Positions 46,253 to 54,272 of a stretch of DNA of 64,000 nucleotides are shown piece after piece. Made by a program: the position numbers and the translations under genes. Below the pieces are notes generated by a model. It ran no database searches. It was not told where the DNA came from and was given only the letters and a program-made list of their open reading frames with translations. The stretch is from Nitrospiraceae bacterium UBA2600 (GTDB taxonomy: Bacteria; Nitrospirota; Thermodesulfovibrionia; Thermodesulfovibrionales; Thermodesulfovibrionaceae). The DNA lies in NCBI GenBank assembly GCA_002339325.1, contig DDKK01000001.1:1-64000 (forward strand), in the 5' to 3' direction. Within the stretch, counting starts at the first letter, position 1, and each line of letters begins with the position of its first letter.

Positions 46253-46865
46253 CTGGCCTGTCCTTCTTATCGATTATTGCTCTATCTGCTTCTGAGCTCA
46301 ATATATAAATCACACCTTTGCCTTTTGCAATTTCTTCAATTCGGTCGGCAAGCCATCTTTTCTCCTCATGGTTTATGCCATCAAAGGGATATTCGAAAAT
46401 CATAAAGTCTGGGTTTGTAAGAAGTCCTCTTCCTATGCCTATAATTCTTTTTTCTAAATTGTTAAGAGTTGTTATTCTACACATGGGCTCTTTCTTAAAT
46501 TCAAATTTTTCAAGGAATTCTATGGCTTTTTTTATTATATTTTGTTTTGAATCAGTTTTATGATAAAGAGCGGGAAGTATAAGATTTTCAAAAGCCTTAA
46601 GATTACTTATAAGTCCGCCATTTTTAAAAGCCACAGCCACTCTCCTTCTTAGTTCAAGTATTTTATCTCTTTTCAAATTTTTTATATTATACCCCATAAT
46701 AATGACTTCACCCGTCAAAGGTCTTTTCAGTCCTATTAGAAGCTTCCAGAACTCCTCGGCGTGGTCAGGTTTTTCAAATACAAAAACTTTCCTTGAGTCT
46801 CTATCAAGCTCGAAGTTTAATTCCCTATCTAACTGTTCCCCTTTAAGAGAAATTGCTCTTATCAC
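46242..46865 (-). CDS. Degenerate MlaF-like ABC ATPase (motifs lost)
   Basis: A 207-residue protein that aligns by eye with MlaF-type ATPases in its landmarks but has none of the catalytic ones. The Walker A region reads FEKPDHAEEFWKL (about 30-42) instead of GxxGxGKST. The Q-loop Gln is Lys (FKNGG), the signature is TLNNLEKR instead of LSGG-like, Walker B ends FMIFEYP (no catalytic DE), and the H-loop is SSEAD. Flanking positions such as LIGLKRPLTGEVIIMGYNI and FENLILPALY remain family-like. The reading frame is intact, so it may be kept as a non-hydrolysing structural partner. It overlaps mlaE by 4 bp. Confidence 0.8.
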   Translation of the reverse strand: MIRAISLKGEQLDRELNFELDRDSRKVFVFEKPDHAEEFWKLLIGLKRPLTGEVIIMGYNIKNLKRDKILELRRRVAVAFKNGGLISNLKAFENLILPALYHKTDSKQNIIKKAIEFLEKFEFKKEPMCRITTLNNLEKRIIGIGRGLLTNPDFMIFEYPFDGINHEEKRWLADRIEEIAKGKGVIYILSSEADRAIIDKKDRPGEN

Positions 46866-47536
46866 CTAATCATCTCTGCAACGAAGTTCATCAAAACATC
46901 AACAATAAATAGTGAAAAAAGTCCCCCTGTTATAGCCTTTGTGGTTCTCTGCGGGATTTCTGTAAGACTCCGCTTAACCGAAAGTCCCTGCCAGATACAT
47001 ATTATTGAGATTATGAAGCCAAAAAGAGAGGATTTAATAAAAGAAACAACGACTTCTGTAAAATTAAATTGATTTATAAGGGCTAAAGCGTAATCTGAAA
47101 AAGGAACTCCACTCATCATGGTTGCCAGGAAAATACCTCCAAAAAGGGCAGAAAGCTGAAAATATATAGATAAAATAAGAGCAGAAATAACCATCCCATA
47201 AACTCTTGGCGATATCAGATAAACTTCTGGCCTTATTCCCATTGCTTCAAGATAGTCGATTTCTCTGTTTATCTTCATTGTTGAAAGTTCTGTTGATATG
47301 GCAGAACCACTTCTTGCGAGAATGATTAAACCTGTAAAAAAAGGTCCTATCTCTTTGAGAACAAGCCATAAAAGTATCTTAGCTATGAGAATGCTCGAAC
47401 CTGCACCGGCTATATTGACTGTCTGTAAAACTATAATAAGTCCTATCAATAATCCAGAGATAATTACCGTTGAAACCGCCTGAATGCCTGTAAAATATAT
47501 CTGTCTTAAAAGAACCGTTATAACCGGTGAAAGCAA
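46862..47536 (-). CDS. MlaE-like lipid transport permease
   Basis: A 224-residue MlaE-family membrane protein. It aligns with MlaE from the segment LLRQIYFTGIQAVSTVIISG onward, with LLWLVLKEIGPFFTGLIILA, ARSGSAISTELSTM and a C-terminal SLTEIPQRTTKAI region. The usual N-terminal amphipathic/TM segment of about 35 residues is missing, and the small cysteine-rich gene only 15 bp upstream leaves no room for it. The start is TTG 47536 after AAGGAG. Confidence 0.88.
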   Translation of the reverse strand: MLSPVITVLLRQIYFTGIQAVSTVIISGLLIGLIIVLQTVNIAGAGSSILIAKILLWLVLKEIGPFFTGLIILARSGSAISTELSTMKINREIDYLEAMGIRPEVYLISPRVYGMVISALILSIYFQLSALFGGIFLATMMSGVPFSDYALALINQFNFTEVVVSFIKSSLFGFIISIICIWQGLSVKRSLTEIPQRTTKAITGGLFSLFIVDVLMNFVAEMIR

Positions 47537-47551
47537 ACCATTATGCTCCTT

Positions 47552-47827
47552 CTAACATTTAACCCTTTCAGGTGTGCATTTACCGTTCTTATCAGGGCAG
47601 CATCTTTCACACCAGTGCTGTCCATTTTTATCACAACAACATACTCTCTCGTAACATCCGTTCGGCTGAAGATTCCAAGGAGCACAGTTTGCTGTGTCTG
47701 AAAAGAGATTGTCTATAGAGCCTTTTTGAGAAAAATTAGAAGACCTATAAGTTTCTATCTTTCCAGTCCATCCCGATATGACAAATACAACCGTAGCCAT
47801 AATTAAAAATAAAACAAACCTTTTCAT
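47552..47827 (-). CDS. Small secreted cysteine-rich protein
   Basis: A 91-residue protein with a signal peptide (KRFVLFLIMATVVFVISG). The mature part has ten Cys in its last about 45 residues, including CCC, CC and several single Cys spaced by Asp/Lys/Asn-Gly (for example ERVCCCDKNGQHWCERCCPD). The paired xDKNG segments suggest two copies of a short metal- or disulfide-bonded unit. I do not recognise it. It lies upstream of mlaE and is divergent from the selenoprotein peroxiredoxin gene. Confidence 0.75.
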   Translation of the reverse strand: MKRFVLFLIMATVVFVISGWTGKIETYRSSNFSQKGSIDNLFSDTANCAPWNLQPNGCYERVCCCDKNGQHWCERCCPDKNGKCTPERVKC

Positions 47828-47931
47828 TTTACACCCTCCTGCATACTTAAAGATTAATCTAATTTTATCATAGTGTTAAGAAAATTTTTTTACAAGTCTT
47901 TATCGAAAAAATCAATAAAAAGCCTATCTTA

Positions 47932-47960
47932 TTGAAACTTTTTCCTATCAATGATATAAT
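47932..47960 (+). promoter_or_regulatory. Promoter of the selenoprotein peroxiredoxin gene
   Basis: TTGAAA (47932-47937) and TATAAT (47955-47960) are separated by exactly 17 bp, about 29 nt before the ATG. The AAGGAGGTG ribosome site follows at 47974-47982. This is one of the best sigma70-type promoters in the window. Confidence 0.7.
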
Positions 47961-47988
47961 CTTATAAAACTCTAAGGAGGTGAAAATC

Positions 47989-48708
47989 ATGCCTGAAGAA
48001 TTAAAGGTAGGTTGTGCAAGGCCTACAGGCGGACCTGTAGGAGAAGAACCAAAGGAGGACATCTCCGAACAAACAACCAACAAAGAGGAGGTAAAAGCTA
48101 TGATTAAAGTAGGAAGAAAAGCGCCAGACTTCATAGCACCCGCATATTATAAAGGAAAGTTTGTCAATGTAAAGCTTTCAGACTATTTGGGGAAATGGGT
48201 TTTGCTTTGTTTTTACCCAGGAGATTTTACTTTTGTCTGAGCAACTGAACTTTCGGCAGTTGCCGAAAAATACAGCGATTTTAAAAAACTCGGCGTGGAA
48301 GTTTTAGCAATGAGTATTGACAGCATATTTGTGCACAAAATGTGGAATGACTATGAACTGAGCAAGATGGTCAAGGGAGGCATACCTTTCCCAATGTTGT
48401 CAGATGCAGGCGGCCGAGTAGGAACAATCTACGGAGTTTATGACGAAGATGCCGGAGTAGAGACAAGGGGAAGATTTATAATAGACCCCGATGGTGTAAT
48501 TCAAGGATATGAGGTATTGACACCACCCGTAGGAAGAAATGTAACTGAAACGATAAGACAAATTCAAGCTTTTCAACATGTTAGAAAAACAAAGGGAGCA
48601 GAAGCAACACCTTCAGGCTGGAGACCAGGAAAGCCAACATTAAAACCCGGGCCAGCTCTTGTAGGAAAAGTTTGGGAAGTCTGGACAACGAAAGAAGCTT
48701 TCGATTAA
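47989..48708 (+). CDS. Selenocysteine-containing peroxiredoxin (TGA at codon 84 read as Sec)
   Basis: A 239-residue AhpC/Prx1-type peroxiredoxin when TGA 48238-48240 is read as Sec84. The active site is then PGDFTFVU followed by ATELSA, matching the family PxxxTxxC motif with Sec in place of the peroxidatic Cys. The rest is normal: KVGRKAPDF before, [15 protein letters not shown] and GRFIIDPDG (Arg) after, and a full C-terminus. The resolving Cys of typical 2-Cys enzymes (VCPAGW) is replaced by ATPSGW. The start is ATG 47989 behind AAGGAGGTG. Residues 1-37 are an acidic extension beginning [10 protein letters not shown] second ATG at 48100 has its own GAGGAGGT. It would reduce peroxides in the cytoplasm. 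selA/B/C/D are not in the window. Confidence 0.93.
48238..48240 (+). other. Recoded TGA, selenocysteine codon
   Basis: This in-frame TGA occupies the peroxidatic Cys position of a peroxiredoxin that is otherwise uninterrupted on both sides. The same reading frame continues to 48708 without any other stop. Confidence 0.9.
48251..48268 (+). promoter_or_regulatory. Bacterial SECIS-like hairpin inside the peroxiredoxin gene
   Basis: TTTCGGC (48251-48257) pairs perfectly with GCCGAAA (48262-48268) around an AGTT loop. The loop begins 18 nt after the TGA and has G in its second position. This agrees with the bacterial SECIS model (short stem just after UGA, G near the start of the apical loop). 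An alternative, mutually exclusive stem is GCAACTG (48241-48247) with CAGTTGC (48257-48263). Confidence 0.75.
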
Positions 48709-48727
48709 TTTCTAAAACTAAATCGAA

Positions 48728-48756
48728 GGGGATACTCAAAAGAGTATCCCCTTTTT
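48728..48756 (+). terminator. Intrinsic terminator after the peroxiredoxin gene
   Basis: GGGGATACTC (48728-48737) and GAGTATCCCC (48742-48751) form a perfect 10-bp stem with an AAAA loop, followed by TTTTT. It ends the transcript 20 bp after the stop codon and faces the convergent DUF4197 gene. Confidence 0.92.
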
Positions 48757-48762
48757 ATTTTA

Positions 48763-49482
48763 TTATTTGCTACCGAAGACTTTTCTTAAAAGTTCTGTAA
48801 CACGTGCTGATGGGTCTGTTCTTATCTTCTTTTCTTCCTGCGCCACCATGTAGAAAAGTCCATCTAAGGCTTTTGTTGTAACATAATGGTCAAGATTAAA
48901 GGATTCAACTCCTGAAAAAGGCACTACTGAAAGATACCTCTCTGTCATGTTTTTATATGCTCTTGTAGTGCCCACTTCATTCATGCTTTTAGATATAATC
49001 GGTCTGAAGGATTCATACAGTTTATCAAATGTTTTCTCCTTAAAATAGTCCGTTGCAGCAGTATCATTCCCTCTAAGAATCTTAATTGCGTCTTCGAAAG
49101 TCATTTCCTTTATTGCTGTTATAAATATATCTTTTGCCTTTGGAGCGGCCTTCTCTGCTGCTCTGTTCATGCTGAGGATGAACTCGTCAACTTCTTTCTG
49201 ATATCCTATTTTCCCGAGTATATTAGCCATGTTTTGAATGTTTTTAGGAAGAAGAATCTTTATCGCTTCATTTTTAAAATATCCGTCAATCTTTGAGACA
49301 GAAATTACAGCATTGCCTGTTCCGATTAGCAAGGCCTCCTTTAGTCCAGCCGTTACTGTGTCAGTATCTTTCTCAGTCTGTTTAGGTATCTGCACTCCTC
49401 TGAGAAAATCCTCAAGAAAACTTGCATAACAAGGGACGACAAAAAACATAAAAAAGCATGTAAAAACTACTAATTTCTTCAT
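48763..49482 (-). CDS. DUF4197 family exported protein
   Basis: A 239-residue protein with a signal peptide ([17 protein letters not shown]) and a helical DUF4197 body: [38 protein letters not shown] and [17 protein letters not shown] are typical. The family is found in the periplasm of diderm bacteria and has no established function. AGGAGA precedes the ATG, and a TATAAT is found at 49520-49515 on the minus strand without a clear -35. It stands alone as a transcription unit. Confidence 0.88.
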   Translation of the reverse strand: MKKLVVFTCFFMFFVVPCYASFLEDFLRGVQIPKQTEKDTDTVTAGLKEALLIGTGNAVISVSKIDGYFKNEAIKILLPKNIQNMANILGKIGYQKEVDEFILSMNRAAEKAAPKAKDIFITAIKEMTFEDAIKILRGNDTAATDYFKEKTFDKLYESFRPIISKSMNEVGTTRAYKNMTERYLSVVPFSGVESFNLDHYVTTKALDGLFYMVAQEEKKIRTDPSARVTELLRKVFGSK

Positions 49483-49537
49483 ATAAATCTCCTCTTTCGG
49501 GAATTGTTAATTCAATTATAACATTTTAGAAAATCAA

Positions 49538-49565
49538 TTAACTCAAAGTTTTTTTATGCTATAAT
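49538..49565 (+). promoter_or_regulatory. Candidate promoter of nnrDE
   Basis: A perfect TATAAT (49560-49565) is preceded by a weak -35, TTAACT (49538-49543), at 16-bp spacing. The ATG at 49590 follows 24 bp later with a GAGG site. Confidence 0.45.
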
Positions 49566-49589
49566 CATAGAAAAACGAGGCATGAAGAT

Positions 49590-51122
49590 ATGAAGGTCGT
49601 AACCTCTGAAGAGATGAGAGAGATTGATAAATTAACTATTGAACATTACAGAATTCCCTCAGAGGTATTAATGGAAAGAGCAGCCCTATCGGTGAGTAAA
49701 TATGTTTTAGAAAGGCAAGCAAAAAATCTTGTCGTATTAGCAGGACCGGGTAACAATGGAGGAGACGGAGTTGCTTTAGGGAGAATTTTAAAAGGTAAAG
49801 TTAAAAATATAAAAATATTTCAGCTTTTTCCCGATGATAAGCTTTCGGAGGATTGTAGGAAACAGATTGAGATAGCTGAAAAATTTAAAATTTCTCTTAT
49901 AAAAAGTTTTCCTTCCACAAGGGAACTACAAGAGGCAGACTTAATAATTGATGCAATTTTTGGAACAGGCCTAAGAAGAAAAATAGAAGGCGAGCTTGCG
50001 GCTTTCATAAACCTAATTAATTCGATGAAAAAAGATGTTATTGCAATTGATATTCCTTCTGGTGTGTCATCAGACACAGGTGAGATTCTGGGAGATGCCT
50101 TAAGGGCAACCATTACTGTAACCTTCGGTCTACCTAAAAGAGGTCATCTACTATTCCCTGGCAGAGAATACGCAGGCAACCTTTTTGTTGAGGATATAGG
50201 CTTTCCAGATGAATTAATTTGTTCAGACAGAATAAAAACGTCCCTAATTGACAAAAAAACTGCCCTGTCCCTATTGCCACTAAGACCTCTGTATTCTCAT
50301 AAAGGAAACTACGGGCACATTCTTGTAATTGCCGGTTCAGTTGGCAAAATAGGTGCAGCTAAGATGGTTGCAAAAAGTGCCTTAAGAACTGGCTCAGGCC
50401 TTGTAACCCTTGCCATTCCATCATGTTTAAGCATTGCTTGTCATAGCTATGTCCTCGAAGAGATGATTCTTCCACTTCCTTGTAACGGGCAGACCATATC
50501 AGCAAAGGCAATTGAACATATAGGAAATTTTATCACTGAAAAGACCGATGCAATAGCTTTTGGTCCTGGTGTTGGAATAAATGCGGATACAGAAGAAATT
50601 CTAAGATTTCTACTTAACAACAGTCAATGTCCTCTTGTTATTGATGCAGATGGAATAACTATTCTCAGTAAAAATATGAAACTACTTGAGCATACCAAAG
50701 CAGAAACTGTTATTACACCACATCCAGGAGAACTGAGCAGACTTATAAATATTTCTGTAAAGGAGATAGAAAAGGATAGAATTGAAATAGCAAGAAAAAC
50801 AGCCAAAGAACTCAATACAACTGTTGTCCTAAAAGGAGCTCCTACGGTTATATCTGATAGCGATGGAAATGTTTTTATCAACACAACAGGTAATCCAGGC
50901 ATGGCAACAGCCGGAGCAGGTGATGTATTGACCGGAATCATAACCTCTCTAATTGGTCAAAAACTATCCTCCCTAAAAGCGTCAATTCTTGGTGTGTATC
51001 TCCATGGCTTAAGTGGAGATATAGCAGCTAAATTTAAAGGATATCATAGTCTCATAGCCAGTGATATAACTGATTTTCTTCCACGGGCTTTCATTGAATT
51101 GAAAGATGAAATGGATAAATAG
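49590..51122 (+). CDS. Bifunctional NAD(P)H-hydrate epimerase/dehydratase
   Basis: A 510-residue fused repair enzyme. Residues 1-215 are the YjeF-N epimerase ([28 protein letters not shown]). Residues about 230-510 are the ADP- or ATP-dependent dehydratase ([45 protein letters not shown]). It restores damaged NADHX and NADPHX to active cofactor. This fused form is the common bacterial arrangement. The downstream methyltransferase gene overlaps it by 17 bp. Confidence 0.96.
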   Translation: MKVVTSEEMREIDKLTIEHYRIPSEVLMERAALSVSKYVLERQAKNLVVLAGPGNNGGDGVALGRILKGKVKNIKIFQLFPDDKLSEDCRKQIEIAEKFKISLIKSFPSTRELQEADLIIDAIFGTGLRRKIEGELAAFINLINSMKKDVIAIDIPSGVSSDTGEILGDALRATITVTFGLPKRGHLLFPGREYAGNLFVEDIGFPDELICSDRIKTSLIDKKTALSLLPLRPLYSHKGNYGHILVIAGSVGKIGAAKMVAKSALRTGSGLVTLAIPSCLSIACHSYVLEEMILPLPCNGQTISAKAIEHIGNFITEKTDAIAFGPGVGINADTEEILRFLLNNSQCPLVIDADGITILSKNMKLLEHTKAETVITPHPGELSRLINISVKEIEKDRIEIARKTAKELNTTVVLKGAPTVISDSDGNVFINTTGNPGMATAGAGDVLTGIITSLIGQKLSSLKASILGVYLHGLSGDIAAKFKGYHSLIASDITDFLPRAFIELKDEMDK

Positions 51123-51924
51123 TCAAGAAAACCCTCAAATAAAAGAGATTATTAAAATAAAGAAAAAACCCGAAAAAAAAGTTTTTGTTGAAGGAATAAA
51201 TTTGTTGAGGACAGTCTTAGAAAGCGATTTAAATCACCGAGTAGATAAAATTTTTATCACAGAAAGTTTCATCTCAAAGCACAAAGGATTCTTTCAGTTT
51301 CTCAGTGATAGCAACTCGGAATTAATCGGTATTTCAGATAAATTAGCAAGTAAAATTTCAGATACCGTATCTCCTCAAGGCATTTTTGCTTTAATAACCT
51401 ACGGAATTGAAAATTCTTTGGAAAAAATAAATGATGCCGATACAATAGTTATACTCGATAGAATACAGGACCCAGGAAATCTTGGAACGATAATAAGAAG
51501 CTCTGAAGCATTAGGAGCGCAAGCAATAATACTGTCAGAAGGGTGCTGCAATCCCTTAGCTTCAAAAGTAATAAGGGCATCAGCTGGAAGCGTTTTCCTT
51601 CTGCCAGTAATAAAAACTGAAGAGGATAGGATTAAAAACTTTTTAGAAAAATCTGGTTTTACAGTAATATTAACAGAACCGAAAGCAGATAAAAATATTT
51701 TTGAAATCGAGCTAAAAGAGCATGTAGCCGTAGTTTTAGGAAATGAAGCTCAAGGGATAAGTAAAAGTTTTAAAGAAATCCCTCACATAGCCTGTAAAAT
51801 TCCACAAACAGGAAAGGGTGAAAGTCTAAATGTAGCCGTAAGTGCTTCAATTGTCCTCTATGAAATTCTCCGAGCAAAATTATCTAATTTTAAAGGAAGG
51901 AATAGTCATGGAAGGAAAAAATAA
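51106..51924 (+). CDS. SpoU/TrmH-family RNA methyltransferase
   Basis: A 272-residue SPOUT 2'-O-methyltransferase. A small N-terminal substrate-binding domain (about 1-95) is followed by the knot: [19 protein letters not shown] (motif 1), [11 protein letters not shown] (motif 2) and [17 protein letters not shown] (motif 3). The layout resembles RlmB/TsnR-like rRNA enzymes, but the target nucleotide cannot be assigned. Its 3' end overlaps the convergent bcsC-like gene by 19 bp. Confidence 0.92.
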   Translation: MKWINSQENPQIKEIIKIKKKPEKKVFVEGINLLRTVLESDLNHRVDKIFITESFISKHKGFFQFLSDSNSELIGISDKLASKISDTVSPQGIFALITYGIENSLEKINDADTIVILDRIQDPGNLGTIIRSSEALGAQAIILSEGCCNPLASKVIRASAGSVFLLPVIKTEEDRIKNFLEKSGFTVILTEPKADKNIFEIELKEHVAVVLGNEAQGISKSFKEIPHIACKIPQTGKGESLNVAVSASIVLYEILRAKLSNFKGRNSHGRKK

Positions 51925-54272
51925 ATTATGCCAGCACCTGCACTCCATTCATTGTATCCACCAGATATGTTCGTCTTTCCAAAACCATAAATAGTTATAG
52001 TTTTTGTCAAATTCTGTCTGAATTTTACTTCTACGCTGCCTCCAAATTTTGATTTCCTCTCTTCTTCATATTTTCCCTCAATGTCTGACTGAGCAGAGGA
52101 GTTAAATAATGCTTTGTTATCACTAAACAATGGATAATGAGGCGATGAGTCTGCTCTGTAGTAGATGTAACCCAACGATGCTTTTATATCAAACCCAATA
52201 CCACAGCAATCTTTAATTTTATATCTAAAAGTCGGACCAACCATGTTGAAAAACTGAGGACTAAAATAGCCTCCGTGACCAAAGGTAAAAAAGTTGCTAT
52301 TTCTTCTGAAATGCTTTATAACATAGAAAACCCCAATATCTAACTCGTTTTTTTCATCTATGATAAAAGTCTTGCCAAAGCTTAAACTTCCCTCTAACGA
52401 GTAGTTCTCCCATATGTTTTCTCCCCAAATATAGCCGAAGTCTCCAGAGATAGCAAGCCAGTAGCTATCTTTTAAGTTTATATTTACTCCTCCCTGGATG
52501 CCTGTTTTTAATACCCTTCCCCATCTTTCATTGCTGTATGGGTCTTTTTGTCCTTGAATTGACAGAATAGACTCTTCAATGGAAATCTGATGAAGATTAA
52601 CCCAAAAACTTTTATAATCCACGCCTAAAGAAAAAAGAGGCATCGCTGATACGGTTGCATTAATAGGAGTAGTGCCGAGGGACAGATTAATCTGTGGATA
52701 ACCCTCAATTTCATATTTAAATTCTGGTTGGAAGAGCCATTTTGAAGTGATAGGGCTGTTTTTCTGAGCTATACCATTTAGATATTCATAGTATTTTCCA
52801 ACATATGGATTTTCTCCTAATGTTCCAGAATTAACGTATTTCTGTAAAATCGTAAAGCTTAATTTTCGTCCTTCCTCTAAAGGATAATGCAATGAAAGAG
52901 GTATTTTTATCTCTTTTAGTTTTGATAATCCCTCGTCACCTGATTTAAATCTATAAGAAAAACCTGCCTCAAGCTGAGGAAATTGCTCTCGGTAGTAGCA
53001 GGTATCTTGACTTAAAGAATCCACATGAGAAGCTAAAACGGGCAATCCTCTTTTACAATACCACTGGCCAGCTATTTTTTTTGAAACAGGGTCAGTAGAT
53101 GTAGCTAATTTTCTTACAGTTGAATAGGCTTCTGACAAATGATTCTCTGAGAGTTTTCTATCTGCTTTTCTTATATAAGCCTCTGCTTTGATTAGATTTA
53201 GTTTTTCACTTTTAATCGAGCTTTTCTCTACTAAACTAATCAAATCGTCATCTCTTCCCAGAGCATTATAACAGTAAGCAGCACCCAGTATATACTCCTC
53301 CTCTTGGGGATACTTCTTAGAGAGTGATAAAAAGAGGTCAAGCGATTTTTCGTATTCCTTAACATTGTAATAATGCCATGCCATAGTTGAGAGGGCAACT
53401 CTATCTTCGGGATAAACTTTAAGTATTCTGTTTGCTAAATCTAAAACTAATGGAGATTTTATATCAGTCAGGGAAAGTTTCTTTCTGTGTAAATCTGCCT
53501 CAAGTGATTTTATTTTAGTCAGATACTGTAGGTTCTCATTTTTACCTTCTGCTTCAAGAAGCTTAACCATGTCTTCGTATTCAAGCAAAGTTGAAAGTTC
53601 ATAAAGTATGGCGACTCTGAGGTCTAAGTCATTTTGAGTGCATTGAAGAAGATTTAAAAGCCGCTGCTTAGCTTTAGAGTTTTCATTCATTGCTCTTAAT
53701 TTTTTTGCATTTTCATAAAATTCATAAATCTTAAGACAGTATTTGAGAGCATAGTTTTCTGCCTTATCAAATTCTCCTTTTGAAATTAACAGTTCAATGA
53801 TTGAAGCTGTAACTTCCTGAATTTTATAGTTTTCTCCGTATAGAACCCCAAACTGTTCAATCGCTTCGTCGTTTTTACCAAGATTTTTTAAACTGTATGC
53901 AAGACCTAATCGGGCAGAAAGAGCTATATCTCTGTTTTGAGAGTTCAGAAGGCTTTGGAACTTTTCAGAGGCTCTGTAAAAATCGCCCTCTTCATATAAC
54001 TTCCAGGCATTTTTTATTACAACTGCCTCTGAAATCTTCTTCTCAATAACCTTTCCTAAAGGCTCAATCTTCGGCTTTTCAAGAGATAGCCCTTTTTTCT
54101 TTTCCTGTTCAGTAGTTCTCGTATCCAGAGAGTTAGGCTGCATAGGACTTTGAAGCACCCGTGACTTTTCCTCAGATTTTTCAATAAAAATGATGTTTTT
54201 CTGAGTTGTTTCTTCAGAAAAAGTCATACTTACAAAAAAGAATAAAATAAAGATGGCAAAAAGTGCTCTCAT
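51906..54272 (-). CDS. BcsC-like TPR and outer-membrane barrel protein (short form)
   Basis: A 788-residue exported protein, last gene of the cellulose operon. A signal peptide is followed by about 400 residues of TPR-like repeats (for example AWKLYEEGDFYRASEKFQSL, GEFDKAENYALKYCLKI, VKEYEKSLDLFLSLSKKY). A beta-rich C-terminal region of about 330 residues with alternating aromatic strands ends in IYFFLP. BcsC normally exports the glucan through the outer membrane and is about 1100-1300 residues. This is a shorter version with a divergent barrel. It overlaps bcsZ by 4 bp. The call rests mainly on position and domain order. Confidence 0.75.
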   Translation of the reverse strand: MRALFAIFILFFFVSMTFSEETTQKNIIFIEKSEEKSRVLQSPMQPNSLDTRTTEQEKKKGLSLEKPKIEPLGKVIEKKISEAVVIKNAWKLYEEGDFYRASEKFQSLLNSQNRDIALSARLGLAYSLKNLGKNDEAIEQFGVLYGENYKIQEVTASIIELLISKGEFDKAENYALKYCLKIYEFYENAKKLRAMNENSKAKQRLLNLLQCTQNDLDLRVAILYELSTLLEYEDMVKLLEAEGKNENLQYLTKIKSLEADLHRKKLSLTDIKSPLVLDLANRILKVYPEDRVALSTMAWHYYNVKEYEKSLDLFLSLSKKYPQEEEYILGAAYCYNALGRDDDLISLVEKSSIKSEKLNLIKAEAYIRKADRKLSENHLSEAYSTVRKLATSTDPVSKKIAGQWYCKRGLPVLASHVDSLSQDTCYYREQFPQLEAGFSYRFKSGDEGLSKLKEIKIPLSLHYPLEEGRKLSFTILQKYVNSGTLGENPYVGKYYEYLNGIAQKNSPITSKWLFQPEFKYEIEGYPQINLSLGTTPINATVSAMPLFSLGVDYKSFWVNLHQISIEESILSIQGQKDPYSNERWGRVLKTGIQGGVNINLKDSYWLAISGDFGYIWGENIWENYSLEGSLSFGKTFIIDEKNELDIGVFYVIKHFRRNSNFFTFGHGGYFSPQFFNMVGPTFRYKIKDCCGIGFDIKASLGYIYYRADSSPHYPLFSDNKALFNSSAQSDIEGKYEEERKSKFGGSVEVKFRQNLTKTITIYGFGKTNISGGYNEWSAGAGIIYFFLP

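Noticed and set aside
47980..48240. Peroxiredoxin as a truncated pseudogene or two separate genes
   Set aside because: The stop is exactly at the peroxidatic residue, the frame is unbroken after it and a SECIS-like hairpin follows, so recoding explains it better.
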